Positions 14,011 to 19,835 of a stretch of 28,168 bases of DNA are shown here, piece after piece. The stretch comes from Candidatus Zambryskiibacteriota bacterium (lineage in GTDB: Bacteria > Patescibacteriota > Minisyncoccia > Phycocordibacterales > DATDWN01). The translations under genes were made by a program, and so were the position numbers. The notes below the pieces were generated by a model. The model made no database searches and was not told where the DNA came from. It saw nothing but the letters and a program-made list of their open reading frames with translations. Positions within the stretch are counted from its first letter, which is position 1. Every line of letters starts with the position of its first letter. The stretch covers positions 1 to 28,168 of the forward strand of contig JACQNQ010000010.1 in assembly GCA_016202965.1 (NCBI GenBank), given 5' to 3'.

Positions 14011-14274
14011 ATGCAAATTATCAGAAGCTGTATCGTGATAGTGATTTTGGTAGGTATTATTGGCGGAGTTTTATCAGCACAGAAAAAAGCAGATATAAAA
14101 CTTCGGTGCGACGAGTTATATCAAGAATCCATGAGATATTTGGATGTCGCAGAAAAAAGTGAACCACCTATTGGTGGTGACATGACCAATACATTTTCTT
14201 TTCGTGCCAATTTTTTTGCCAAATCCGCTGCATACGGAATCGCCTACCAAAACTGCATTGCTCGCAACAAGTGA
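14011..14274 (+). CDS. Small membrane-anchored or secreted hypothetical protein, 87 aa
   Basis: Starts MQIIRSCIVIVILVGIIGGV, one hydrophobic segment (5-22) that could be a signal peptide (VLSAQ resembles a cleavage site) or an anchor. The rest is soluble with three cysteines (Cys7, in the segment, and Cys33 and Cys82) and SMRYLDVAEKSEPP. Unrecognised. AAAGGAG lies seven bases before ATG; an own promoter is upstream. A 30-codon membrane gene with its own SD follows after 12 bases. Confidence 0.65.
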   Translation: MQIIRSCIVIVILVGIIGGVLSAQKKADIKLRCDELYQESMRYLDVAEKSEPPIGGDMTNTFSFRANFFAKSAAYGIAYQNCIARNK

Positions 14275-14286
14275 TAGGAGATTCTC

Positions 14287-14379
14287 ATGGGCAAAGTGTT
14301 GATTCCACTTCTCATCCTGATTGTTGTCGCCGGCAGAGTTCTTATCCGATGGCACATGGGATGGAAAGAGCCAAAATAG
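14287..14379 (+). CDS. Very small membrane protein, 30 aa
   Basis: MGKVLIPLLILIVVAGRVLI forms one membrane span and RWHMGWKEPK a short basic tail. TAGGAG lies seven bases before ATG, which supports real translation despite the size. Cotranscribed with the preceding anchored protein, followed by terminator B. It resembles the 44-aa single-span gene at 398-532 in design, but not in sequence. Confidence 0.55.
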   Translation: MGKVLIPLLILIVVAGRVLIRWHMGWKEPK

Positions 14380-14433
14380 TTCACCCCACCGACTCAAAAC
14401 GACCTCGCACTCGTTGAGAGTCAGGAGCCCGTC

Positions 14434-14472
14434 CCCTCACCAGTTTTGCGAAACTGGTGAGGGATTTTGTTT
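14434..14472 (+). terminator. Terminator B
   Basis: A 13-bp stem CCCTCACCAGTTT (14434-14446)/AAACTGGTGAGGG (14451-14463), then ATTTTGTTT. The stem and the GAGCCCGTCC lead-in are shared with the terminator at 15419-15465. Confidence 0.9.
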
Positions 14473-14530
14473 ACCCCGTAGTGAGCTCTGCTCTACTACA
14501 GGGTTTTGTCAAAAACTTATTCTTATCCCT

Positions 14531-14570
14531 CATACACTAAAATTGCGCACGTGCGCAATTCTAGTGTATG
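14531..14570. promoter_or_regulatory. 40-base near-perfect palindrome upstream of hicBA
   Basis: CATACACTA (14531-14539) and AATTGCGCAC (14541-14550) are mirrored by GTGCGCAATT (14551-14560) and TAGTGTATG (14562-14570), with one mismatched pair (14540/14561) and no loop. It lies 19 bases before the hicBA -35 box. It may be an operator for HicB or another dimer, or a mobile-element scar. Confidence 0.7.
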
Positions 14571-14588
14571 AAAGATTATTCGGGTTAA

Positions 14589-14616
14589 TTGCAAATATAT
14601 GAAGATTTGATATAAT
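14589..14616 (+). promoter_or_regulatory. Promoter of hicBA, leaderless geometry
   Basis: TTGCAA (14589-14594), 16-base spacer, TATAAT (14611-14616); ATG 14624 follows after seven bases. Confidence 0.7.
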
Positions 14617-14623
14617 GCAAAGT

Positions 14624-14833
14624 ATGAAAAATACCATCTCATTTAAAATTTTAAAAGAGGGGAAACATTATACAGCTTCTGCCGTCGGGTTTTTCATTGT
14701 AACTCAAGGAAAAACTCTTGATGAACTTTCTAAAAATATACGAGAGGCGACAGAACTCTATTTTGAAGACCACAAAACAAAATCCAAAAAGAATTTCAAT
14801 TCCATTTCTCTGAACTTGCCTCTTTATGCCTAG
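14624..14833 (+). CDS. hicB: HicB-family antitoxin
   Basis: 69 aa with the partly degenerate RNase H-like HicB fold: FKILKEGKHYTASAVGFFIV, then QGKTLDELSKNIREATELYF. It would neutralise the HicA mRNA interferase encoded immediately downstream. No ribbon-helix-helix or HTH domain follows, so any operator binding would need a separate surface. Start ATG 14624 follows a leaderless-type promoter; an ATG five codons further upstream overlaps the promoter and is rejected. The antitoxin precedes the toxin, and the genes overlap by 8 bases. Confidence 0.85.
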   Translation: MKNTISFKILKEGKHYTASAVGFFIVTQGKTLDELSKNIREATELYFEDHKTKSKKNFNSISLNLPLYA

Positions 14834-15053
14834 ACTTCGCGATATTTCAGGAAGAAAACTTGTAAAAATATTTGAAAACTTTGGTTTTGAAGTTATTGGT
14901 CAAAAGGGCAGTCACATCAAAATGAGTCGCGCTGACCAAATTCTTGTTATTCCGAACCACAAATCTATTGCGAAAGGAACATTGAAAGAAATATACTCCC
15001 AAGCCAGTGAATTTATTTCTGAACCAGAACTAAAAAAGATTTTCTATACTTAA
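14826..15053 (+). CDS. hicA: HicA-family mRNA interferase toxin
   Basis: 75 aa: small dsRBD-like toxin that cleaves mRNA. Signature: SGRKLVKIFENFGFEVIGQKGSHIKM, with the catalytic histidine as His30 in GSH, then VIPNHKSIAKGTLKEIYSQA. Its start lies inside hicB (8-base overlap), so translation is coupled. It ends directly at direct repeat A copy 2. A homologous pair lies on the minus strand at 24870-25349. Confidence 0.92.
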   Translation: MPRLRDISGRKLVKIFENFGFEVIGQKGSHIKMSRADQILVIPNHKSIAKGTLKEIYSQASEFISEPELKKIFYT

Positions 15054-15109
15054 ATTTAGTTTTCAAAAAATTAAAATCAAAAAACTGCTCACCCGAGCAG
15101 TTTTTTGAT
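15054..15109. repeat. Direct repeat A, copy 2
   Basis: Matches 13894-13947 over its full length with two extra A residues. Together the two copies flank the 87-aa, 30-aa and hicBA genes. Confidence 0.85.
15079..15106 (+). terminator. Terminator A' after hicBA
   Basis: Same hairpin as 13917-13944 (stem AACTGCTC/GAGCAGTT, loop ACCC) with a T6 tail. Confidence 0.9.
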
Positions 15110-15122
15110 TTGTGAAAGGAGA

Positions 15123-15150
15123 TTGACAAGATTTTGATTCTAAGTAATAT
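15123..15150 (+). promoter_or_regulatory. Promoter of the 59-aa gene
   Basis: Perfect TTGACA (15123-15128), 16-base spacer, TAATAT (15145-15150). Confidence 0.6.
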
Positions 15151-15185
15151 ATATTTCGAAAACCAGTTCCTATTTGGAGGCAAAC

Positions 15186-15365
15186 ATGGAAGAGCAATTA
15201 GCTGAAGCAACCCGATTGAATGATGAAGCTGAAAAATTATTTGATCGGATTCTTCAACAACAGGCACGAGGGAACGATGCTCTGTATCTGACAGGACGCA
15301 TCGATTCTCTCTGGTCAGAACTCAAACATTCTCGGGAAAAAGCTGGTCGACCAAAACCAAAGTAA
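15186..15365 (+). CDS. Hypothetical helical protein, 59 aa
   Basis: Charged helical hairpin: MEEQLAEATRLNDEAEKLFD then ILQQQARGNDALYLTGRIDS and SLWSELKHSREKAGRPKPK with a basic tail. Unrecognised. TTGGAGG, about seven bases before ATG, decides the start over an in-frame non-ATG codon four residues earlier. It has its own promoter and terminator B', completing a second A-SD gene-B cassette after hicBA. Confidence 0.6.
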   Translation: MEEQLAEATRLNDEAEKLFDRILQQQARGNDALYLTGRIDSLWSELKHSREKAGRPKPK

Positions 15366-15418
15366 TGTAGCACCTCGCAACTCACTAAACCCACACTCGT
15401 CAAGAGACGGGAGCCCGT

Positions 15419-15465
15419 CCTCTCACCAGTTTTTGCAACTTGCAAAAACTGGTGAGGGGGTTTTG
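15419..15465 (+). terminator. Terminator B'
   Basis: A 17-bp stem CTCACCAGTTTTTGCAA (15422-15438) and its complement (15440-15456), then GGGGTTTTGTTTTA. Related to terminator B at 14434-14472, with a longer stem. Confidence 0.9.
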
Positions 15466-15481
15466 TTTTACAGTAAAAGTG

Positions 15482-15510
15482 TTGCAAATAAAAATATTCT
15501 CTGCTAGTAT
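15482..15510 (+). promoter_or_regulatory. Promoter of rpsJ
   Basis: TTGCAA (15482-15487), 17-base spacer, TAGTAT (15505-15510); predicted leader of about 6 bases before ATG 15523. Confidence 0.65.
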
Positions 15511-15522
15511 CTTTCTATTATT

Positions 15523-15960
15523 ATGGCGACGAAAGCAACCACAAAGGAAGTCAAAATAAAAAAACCTGCGACGAAAAAAGCAGTAACAAAAAAAGTTACT
15601 GTCAAAATTGTTACCAAACCGAAAGTAGCCAAAGTGACCACTAAAGCCGAACCGACCTCCAAACTGCGCATCAAGGTTCAGGCCTACGAGTACAAAATTT
15701 TGGATGTCTCGGTCAAACAAATTATAGACACGGCTATCCGTTACGACGCTGTGGTCCAGGGACCTATTCCTCTGCCGACGGAAATTAAAAAATACACCGT
15801 CAACCGCTCGGCTTTCATTTACAAAAACTCCCGCGAGCAGTTTGAAATGCGCATCCATAAGCGACTGATTGATATTTTAAATCCAACTCCAAAAATAATG
15901 GAAGCATTGACTAACATGTCGCTTCCATCTGGTGTCAATATTGACGTGAAAATAATATAG
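15523..15960 (+). CDS. rpsJ: Ribosomal protein uS10 with lysine-rich N-terminal extension
   Basis: Residues about 46-145 are uS10: KLRIKVQAYEYKILDVSVKQ, GPIPLPTEIKKYTVNRSAF, and FEMRIHKRLIDI; the segment SLPSGVNIDVKII closes the fold. The usual length is about 102 aa; here 45 extra N-terminal residues are an Ala/Lys/Thr/Val repeat (KKPATKKAVTKK, KIVTKPKVAKVTTK), likely a disordered rRNA-binding tail. There is no alternative Met at the core boundary and the promoter sits just before this ATG, so the extension is real. It is separated from rplC by an accessory gene. Confidence 0.95.
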   Translation: MATKATTKEVKIKKPATKKAVTKKVTVKIVTKPKVAKVTTKAEPTSKLRIKVQAYEYKILDVSVKQIIDTAIRYDAVVQGPIPLPTEIKKYTVNRSAFIYKNSREQFEMRIHKRLIDILNPTPKIMEALTNMSLPSGVNIDVKII

Positions 15961-16078
15961 AACTTCCAAATCTGGCGAAATCCTCGTTCCCAATTTGAAA
16001 ATGCTCGTCATCTTATACACATAAGGCTCCTCGCCTTTTCAAATTCTCACGTCGGATTTCATCCAGATTGTGAAAGTT
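15961..16078. repeat. Family D3 nested hairpin after rpsJ
   Basis: Outer arms AACTTCCAAATCTGG (15961-15975)/CCAGATTGTGAAAGTT (16063-16078); GAAATCC (15977-15983)/GGATTTC (16054-16060); CAATTTGAAAA (15991-16001)/TTTTCAAATT (16036-16045); apex CTTAT/ATAAG around ACAC (16012-16025). The outer arm words recur in D5 and D6. Confidence 0.8.
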
Positions 16079-16106
16079 CTAGAAATCCGTAAAAATGGTT
16101 TTTTAT

Positions 16107-16134
16107 TTGCAAAAATTTTAGATTAGTGTATAAA
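16107..16134 (+). promoter_or_regulatory. Promoter before the SD at 16141
   Basis: TTGCAA (16107-16112), 16-base spacer, TATAAA (16129-16134). Confidence 0.6.
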
Positions 16135-16150
16135 GGTCTCAGGAGGAGAC

Positions 16151-16288
16151 ATGGTACCACCTTTGGAAACGCAAAAGAAAAGAGACAAAGCTCCGTTCCG
16201 ACGGTCGGCTGATGATCAGAGTTTTTCATACGAAAAGCAAAGGGAAAAAGCTTCCACATTACAAACTCAAGTGTGGTTGTTGCAATGA
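16151..16288 (+). CDS. Possible 45-aa leader ORF or misframed start of the next gene
   Basis: AGGAGGAG at 16141-16148 is ideally placed for ATG 16151, which opens a 45-codon frame (MVPPLETQKKRDKAP to TQVWLLQ). The more protein-like CGCC-containing frame is +1 to it and overlaps it by 77 bases, without an SD of its own. In that frame the sequence is open back to the SD (YHLWKRKRKETKLRSDG), so a frameshift, real or from sequencing, near 16151-16160 could join the SD start to the longer protein. A translated leader peptide is the alternative. Confidence 0.35.
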   Translation: MVPPLETQKKRDKAPFRRSADDQSFSYEKQREKASTLQTQVWLLQ

Positions 16289-16466
16289 AGAATTAGAGGT
16301 CTTTTACGATGAGGACAACCTCGAAATCAATGGAGTGAATGGTTCTGTCAAAAACTGGCGTGAGGTTTTATTGCCATTGCTTGGCATTAAAGATACTGAG
16401 ACTGAATTTAGAGAGACTAATCCTCTGAAACATCTCAGGAAAAAATATTCTCACGTAGGAAATTAG
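16212..16466 (+). CDS. Small CGCC-motif protein, 84 aa (start uncertain)
   Basis: Contains HYKLKCGCCNEELEVFYDED, then LEINGVNGSVKNWREVLLPL and a basic C-terminus (HLRKKYSHVGN). CGCC suggests metal binding or a redox pair. Similar KCGCC...EINGV...NWREVLLPLL proteins seem familiar from CPR genomes, but I have no family name and cannot check. ATG 16212 has no SD. The strong SD 64-71 bases upstream serves another frame, so the N-terminus may be misassigned. A clear terminator follows. Confidence 0.6.
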   Translation: MIRVFHTKSKGKKLPHYKLKCGCCNEELEVFYDEDNLEINGVNGSVKNWREVLLPLLGIKDTETEFRETNPLKHLRKKYSHVGN

Positions 16467-16469
16467 TAA

Positions 16470-16506
16470 ACGGCTCGGATTATCAGAAAAGTCCGAGCCG
16501 CTTTTT
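16470..16506 (+). terminator. Rho-independent terminator
   Basis: CGGCTCGGA (16471-16479)/TCCGAGCCG (16492-16500), 9 bp, then CTTTTTG. Confidence 0.85.
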
Positions 16507-16510
16507 GTAC

Positions 16511-16539
16511 TTGAACAAAAAAGTAATATCTGCTACTCT
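16511..16539 (+). promoter_or_regulatory. Promoter of the rplC-rplB module
   Basis: TTGAAC (16511-16516), 17-base spacer, TACTCT (16534-16539). It lies directly after the preceding terminator; the leader to rplC is about 155 bases. Confidence 0.55.
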
Positions 16540-16586
16540 AGTGCAATCGCCTAATGGCTATTTTTTTATAACCTTTTTACTTTAGA

Positions 16587-16686
16587 TTCGGATGCATTTC
16601 GAGGCGCGAGCTTTGTTTGCGACCAAGCTGTAGTAAACTACTGCGCGTGGAAAAAACAAAGCGAAGCAACAAAGAAAGGCGCCAAA
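16587..16686. repeat. Family D4 nested hairpin in the rplC leader
   Basis: CTTTGTTT (16611-16618)/AAACAAAG (16654-16661); apex GTAGT (16630-16634)/ACTAC (16637-16641). Read on the minus strand, the flanks are TCCACGCGCA and AGCTTGGTCGCA, matching D1 and D6. Orientation is opposite to D6. Confidence 0.75.
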
Positions 16687-16700
16687 TATAAATTAAAAAT

Positions 16701-17327
16701 ATGAAATTTATTCTTGGAACAAAAACTAATATGACCCAAATTTTTGATGAAGCGGGGATGGTTCACCCGGTTACTGTTTTGAAAGCGGGACCTTTGACAG
16801 TAACTGCTGTTAAAACGGTTTCCGGTAAAGACGGCTACAACGCTGTCCAAGTCGGTTTTGGTTCTCACGCAGAGAAAAATATTACTAAACCGGTTAAAGG
16901 ACAGATGAAAGGCGGTAACTATATGTATCTCCGCGAGTTTCGTACAAGTACAGAGGAAACTCCTATGTATACTGTCGGTGATAATATTGATTTGTCTACA
17001 TTTTCTTCGGGTGACAAAGTAACTGTTTCGGCCATCTCCAAAGGCAAAGGTTTTCAAGGTGTGGTTAAGCGCCACGGCTTTCACGGCGGCCCTCGTTCGC
17101 ACGGACAGAAACATTCCGAACGCGAACCGGGTTCTATCGGCGGAGGTGGGCGAGACGGTGGTCGCGTGGCCAAAGGCAAACGCATGGCTGGTCGGATGGG
17201 CGAAGACAGAATCACTTCAAAAGGTTTGACAGTTGTCGCAGTCAGTCCGGAAACAGGAGAACTTTTTATCCGAGGAGCGGTGCCGGGAAGAAGGGGAACA
17301 TTAGTAGAAGTTAAAAGCGAAAAGTAG
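16701..17327 (+). CDS. rplC: Ribosomal protein uL3
   Basis: Large-subunit protein reaching the peptidyl transferase centre; 208 aa, normal. Motifs: MKFILGTKTNMTQIFDEAG, the central loop GFQGVVKRHGFHGGPRSHGQ, then RMAGRMGEDRIT and AVPGRRGTLVEV. The residue methylated by PrmB in E. coli (Gln in GSIGQ) is Gly here (GSIGGGGRDGG), so that modification is impossible. The final residues (EVKSEK, then TAG) are coded by the left arm of a family A repeat. No SD. Confidence 0.97.
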   Translation: MKFILGTKTNMTQIFDEAGMVHPVTVLKAGPLTVTAVKTVSGKDGYNAVQVGFGSHAEKNITKPVKGQMKGGNYMYLREFRTSTEETPMYTVGDNIDLSTFSSGDKVTVSAISKGKGFQGVVKRHGFHGGPRSHGQKHSEREPGSIGGGGRDGGRVAKGKRMAGRMGEDRITSKGLTVVAVSPETGELFIRGAVPGRRGTLVEVKSEK

Positions 17328-17380
17328 AAAGTTAAAAGAAATTCAGGTGTATTTAACTTTTAACCTTTAACTTTTTAACT
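17309..17380. repeat. Family A hairpin, rplC/rplD junction
   Basis: Left arm AGTTAAAAGCGAAAAG... (17309-17338) lies partly inside rplC. The right arm (17353-17380) has TTAACTTTTAACCTTTAAC; ATG of rplD follows 7 bases later. Confidence 0.8.
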
Positions 17381-17387
17381 AATTATC

Positions 17388-18059
17388 ATGGATACACTAC
17401 AAGCAAAAATTTATAATCAGAAAGGCAAAGAGACTGGAACAGTTAAACTTCCGGAAACTGTTTTCGGTTTGAAATGGAACGCCGACTTGGTTCATCAAGT
17501 TGTAACAAGTATGGAGTCTTCCGCTCGCGCTCCTGTTGCCCATACTAAAGGCCGGGGCGATGTTCGCGGTGGAGGCAAGAAACCGTGGCAGCAAAAAGGC
17601 ACCGGTCGGGCAAGACATGGTTCCATCCGTTCTCCTTTGTGGAGACACGGAGGCATTACAGGCGGTCCGACTAAAGAAAAAAATTTTGAAAGAAAAGTAA
17701 ACAAAAAAATGAAAGCCAAAGCCCTTTACACCGTTCTTTCCAAGAAATTTAAAGACAATGAAATCACTTTTGTTGATGAAATCAAACTTCCGGGAATAAA
17801 GACAAAACTGGCAAAGGAAATTATGGATTCGCTTTTTGCGGAAGCTTCAAAAAAGAAAAGCAACGCAATTTTGCTTTCCATTCCGTCAAAAGATAAAAAT
17901 GTTGAAAAAAGTTTTCACAATTTCAGCAATGTAAAAGTTGATGAAATCCGCAATATGAGTCCTTTGGATATTTTAAAATACAAATATGTAGTCATCACTA
18001 ATCCTGATAGAGGATTGGCGATGATAGTGAACAAGTTAAAAGTTAAAGGTGAAAAGTAA
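17388..18059 (+). CDS. rplD: Ribosomal protein uL4
   Basis: Exit-tunnel protein; 223 aa, normal. The internal basic loop is present: AHTKGRGDVRGGGKKPWQQK, GTGRARHGSIRSPLWRHGGI, followed by FERKVNKKMKAKALYTVLS. The C-terminal half is the alpha/beta core ending MIVNKLKVKGEK. The last ten codons (from NKLKVKGEK) lie in the left arm of a family A repeat. In E. coli uL4 autoregulates the S10 operon from its leader; no homologous leader is recognised here. No SD. Confidence 0.97.
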   Translation: MDTLQAKIYNQKGKETGTVKLPETVFGLKWNADLVHQVVTSMESSARAPVAHTKGRGDVRGGGKKPWQQKGTGRARHGSIRSPLWRHGGITGGPTKEKNFERKVNKKMKAKALYTVLSKKFKDNEITFVDEIKLPGIKTKLAKEIMDSLFAEASKKKSNAILLSIPSKDKNVEKSFHNFSNVKVDEIRNMSPLDILKYKYVVITNPDRGLAMIVNKLKVKGEK

Positions 18060-18095
18060 TGCATCATTTTGACCTTCGACTTTTAACTTTTAACT
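18034..18095. repeat. Family A hairpin, rplD/rplW junction
   Basis: Left arm AGTTAAAAGTTAAAGGTGAA (from 18034) codes the rplD C-terminus LKVKGEK; right arm GACCTTCGACTTTTAAC... (18071-18095) ends 7 bases before rplW. Confidence 0.8.
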
Positions 18096-18102
18096 AAAAA
18101 TT

Positions 18103-18381
18103 ATGAATAATTTTTTTAACATCCTCATACGACCTCACATTACCGAGAAAGCCACAGTATCGGCAGAAAAGTCCGTTTATGTTTTTGTCGTTAATCCCAA
18201 ATCTACAAAAAATAGTATAGAAAAAGCATTTATGGAAAAATACAAAATCTCTCCGACAAAAATCACCACGGTAACAATTCCGGCAAAGCAAGTGGTCGTT
18301 CGCAATAAAGCGGGAAAGAAATCCGGATACAAAAAAGCTTATGTGTACCTAAAGCGAGGGACTAAACTTGAGACATTGTAA
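18103..18381 (+). CDS. rplW: Ribosomal protein uL23
   Basis: Large-subunit protein at the tunnel exit and docking site for trigger factor and SRP; 92 aa. Recognised by ILIRPHITEKATVSAEKSVY, FVVNPKSTKNSIEKAFMEKY and the C-terminal GKKSGYKKAYVYLKRGTKLE. No SD; the start follows a family A arm. A half family B element separates it from rplB. Confidence 0.96.
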   Translation: MNNFFNILIRPHITEKATVSAEKSVYVFVVNPKSTKNSIEKAFMEKYKISPTKITTVTIPAKQVVVRNKAGKKSGYKKAYVYLKRGTKLETL

Positions 18382-18420
18382 CGCACCAATCCACGAATGA
18401 CACTAATGCCGCGAATAAAT
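18382..18420. repeat. Half family B element, rplW/rplB junction
   Basis: GCACCAATCCACGAATGACA and on resembles the left arm of the copy at 20187; a complementary right arm is absent, so the element is truncated. Confidence 0.6.
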
Positions 18421-18428
18421 AAAAAACT

Positions 18429-19268
18429 ATGAAAACCTACAAACCAAGAACAAAATCACGCAGACAAATGACAACCATTTCCTTTGGCGATTTTGTAACG
18501 ACCAGTGAGCCGGAGAAATCTCTGACACACGGTTTCCGTCGTCAAATGGGACGAAATCATCACGGCAAAATTACTACTCGCCACAAAGGCGGCGGAGTTA
18601 AGCGTCTGTATCGAGATGTTGATTTTAAGTATGACAAAATAAATATTCCGTACACGATTAAGACAATAGAATACGACCCGAATCGCACGGGATTTATCGG
18701 TCTTGCTCAGTATCGCGATGGCGAGAAACGATACGTCCTTTTGTCAAAGCAGGTCAAGGTTGGTGATGTTATGGTGACATCTGAAACTGCAGAACCAAAA
18801 ATCGGCAATCGCCTGCCTTTGAAAAATATTTCTGTCGGCACGTTTGTATATAACGTGGAGGTCAAGCCGCAGGGTGGCGCAAAACTTGCCCGTTCTGCCG
18901 GGAACTTTATAGAAGTGGTGGCAAAGGACGCCGGATATGTTGATATCAAACTACCGTCAACTGAAATCCGCAAAGTACTAGAGACCTGCTGGGCAAGTAT
19001 AGGCGACGTTTCAAATGAAGAAAATCGGCTGGTCAATCTGGGCAAAGCCGGCCGTTCGCGATGGCTTGGTATTCGCCCGACAGTTCGCGGTACTGCTATG
19101 AACCCGGTTGACCATCCGCACGGAGGAGGCGAGGGCCGCCAAGGTCGCGGTCGGCGCCGAGCCATTTCCATTTACGGTAAACCGACAGGCAAAGGCCAAA
19201 AATCCCGCACGCCGAAAAAATATTCAAATAAATTTATTGTTAGTCGTCGCAAAGTTGGGAAAAGATAA
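18429..19268 (+). CDS. rplB: Ribosomal protein uL2
   Basis: Core large-subunit protein needed for subunit joining and peptidyl transfer; 279 aa, normal. Motifs: MKTYKPRTKSRRQMT, HGKITTRHKGGGVKRLYRDV, GNRLPLKNISVGTFVYNVE, the conserved NPVDHPHGGGEGR (with the histidine matching E. coli His229) and the final SNKFIVSRRK. It is followed by a bidirectional terminator, which splits the S10 operon here. Confidence 0.98.
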   Translation: MKTYKPRTKSRRQMTTISFGDFVTTSEPEKSLTHGFRRQMGRNHHGKITTRHKGGGVKRLYRDVDFKYDKINIPYTIKTIEYDPNRTGFIGLAQYRDGEKRYVLLSKQVKVGDVMVTSETAEPKIGNRLPLKNISVGTFVYNVEVKPQGGAKLARSAGNFIEVVAKDAGYVDIKLPSTEIRKVLETCWASIGDVSNEENRLVNLGKAGRSRWLGIRPTVRGTAMNPVDHPHGGGEGRQGRGRRRAISIYGKPTGKGQKSRTPKKYSNKFIVSRRKVGKR

Positions 19269-19270
19269 TA

Positions 19271-19306
19271 AAAAACAAACGGTCTCGCAACTGCGGGCCG
19301 TTTTAA
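19271..19306. terminator. Bidirectional terminator, rplB / antisense membrane gene
   Basis: AAACGGTCTCGC (19278-19289) and GCGGGCCGTTT (19294-19304), stem with one bulge. TTTT on the plus side, GTTTGTTTTTT on the minus side. Confidence 0.75.
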
Positions 19307-19327
19307 TACAAACACTTCTCTTTTTTG

Positions 19328-19624
19328 TTAAGACCTGATTCGTTTGTACGCGAAATGAATCGTGAAGCCTAGAAATACATACCACATCATCACGATTGAC
19401 GCGTGTACAACGATCATAAAGATCTCATACTCATCGTTTGGATGTTCAAAGCGCGCATAACCAGAACGGACTCGGCTGTCCAAAATGGCTACAAGGTGGC
19501 TTGCTGGCCAAAAGGCTACTTCAAAAAGATCAGTGCCCCATCCATGTCCACCGCCACTAAAAACTAGTCCTACAGTGAAGATGGTAAGAGCTAAACTAGC
19601 TGACACTAACAATGTCTTTTTCAT
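19328..19624 (-). CDS. Small membrane protein antisense between rplB and rpsS, 98 aa
   Basis: N-terminal hydrophobic segment MKKTLLVSASLALTIFTVGL (signal or anchor), then GGGHGWGTDLFEVAFWPASH. A polar middle follows (LDSRVRSGYARFEHPNDEYE), and a second span at about 69-91 (FMIVVHASIVMMWYVFLGF) precedes a basic tail. Unrecognised. GAGGAG about seven bases before ATG fixes this start over an upstream in-frame one 14 codons earlier. Its promoter (TTTACA, 17, TATACT) overlaps the rpsS promoter; its terminator is shared with rplB. SD-led cassette inserted into the S10 operon. Confidence 0.65.
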   Translation of the reverse strand: MKKTLLVSASLALTIFTVGLVFSGGGHGWGTDLFEVAFWPASHLVAILDSRVRSGYARFEHPNDEYEIFMIVVHASIVMMWYVFLGFTIHFAYKRIRS

Positions 19625-19642
19625 ATGAACTCCTCTAAGTAG

Positions 19643-19671
19643 AGTATACACGAGTAGGATTGACATGTAAA
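19643..19671 (-). promoter_or_regulatory. Promoter of the antisense 98-aa gene
   Basis: Minus strand: TTTACA (19666-19671), 17-base spacer, TATACT (19643-19648). Its -35 abuts the rpsS -35 on the other strand. Confidence 0.65.
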
Positions 19672-19686
19672 ACTATTTTGTATAAT
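19660..19686 (+). promoter_or_regulatory. Promoter of the rpsS-rplE module
   Basis: TTGACA (19660-19665) with TATAAT (19681-19686) at 15 bases, or TAATAT at 17, the same arrangement as the tuf promoter. Leader of about 145 bases. Confidence 0.65.
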
Positions 19687-19748
19687 ATGTAGCCCAAGTA
19701 AAGCCCCAGTCTTTACAAAATTTTGTTTGCGGTATAGGTTAAGTTAAT

Positions 19749-19770
19749 ACCACTAACAATGTGGTTTTTC
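19749..19770 (+). terminator. Possible attenuator hairpin in rpsS leader
   Basis: ACCAC (about 19750) pairs with GTGGT, followed by TTTTC. Short stem; it could be a leader attenuator or chance. Confidence 0.3.
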
Positions 19771-19798
19771 ATTTGTAAGTTATGGGATTTGTATTTAC

Positions 19799-19832
19799 TT
19801 TACGAACTTTATAACTTTACGAACTTTATAAC
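19799..19832. repeat. Family E tandem repeat before rpsS
   Basis: Two perfect adjacent copies of TTTACGAACTTTATAAC (19799-19815, 19816-19832); ATG of rpsS follows 3 bases later, where an SD would normally lie. Confidence 0.85.
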
Positions 19833-19835
19833 TTC

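Noticed and set aside
13894..15465. CRISPR array
   Set aside because: Only two copies each of two terminator-like repeats, with genes between; no regular short spacers.
16638..17114. Long minus-strand frame opposite rplC (158 codons)
   Set aside because: Fully antisense to a certain gene; Arg/Phe/Asn-rich shadow of uL3 codons.
18707..19171. Long minus-strand frame opposite rplB (154 codons)
   Set aside because: Antisense shadow of uL2 with no family features.
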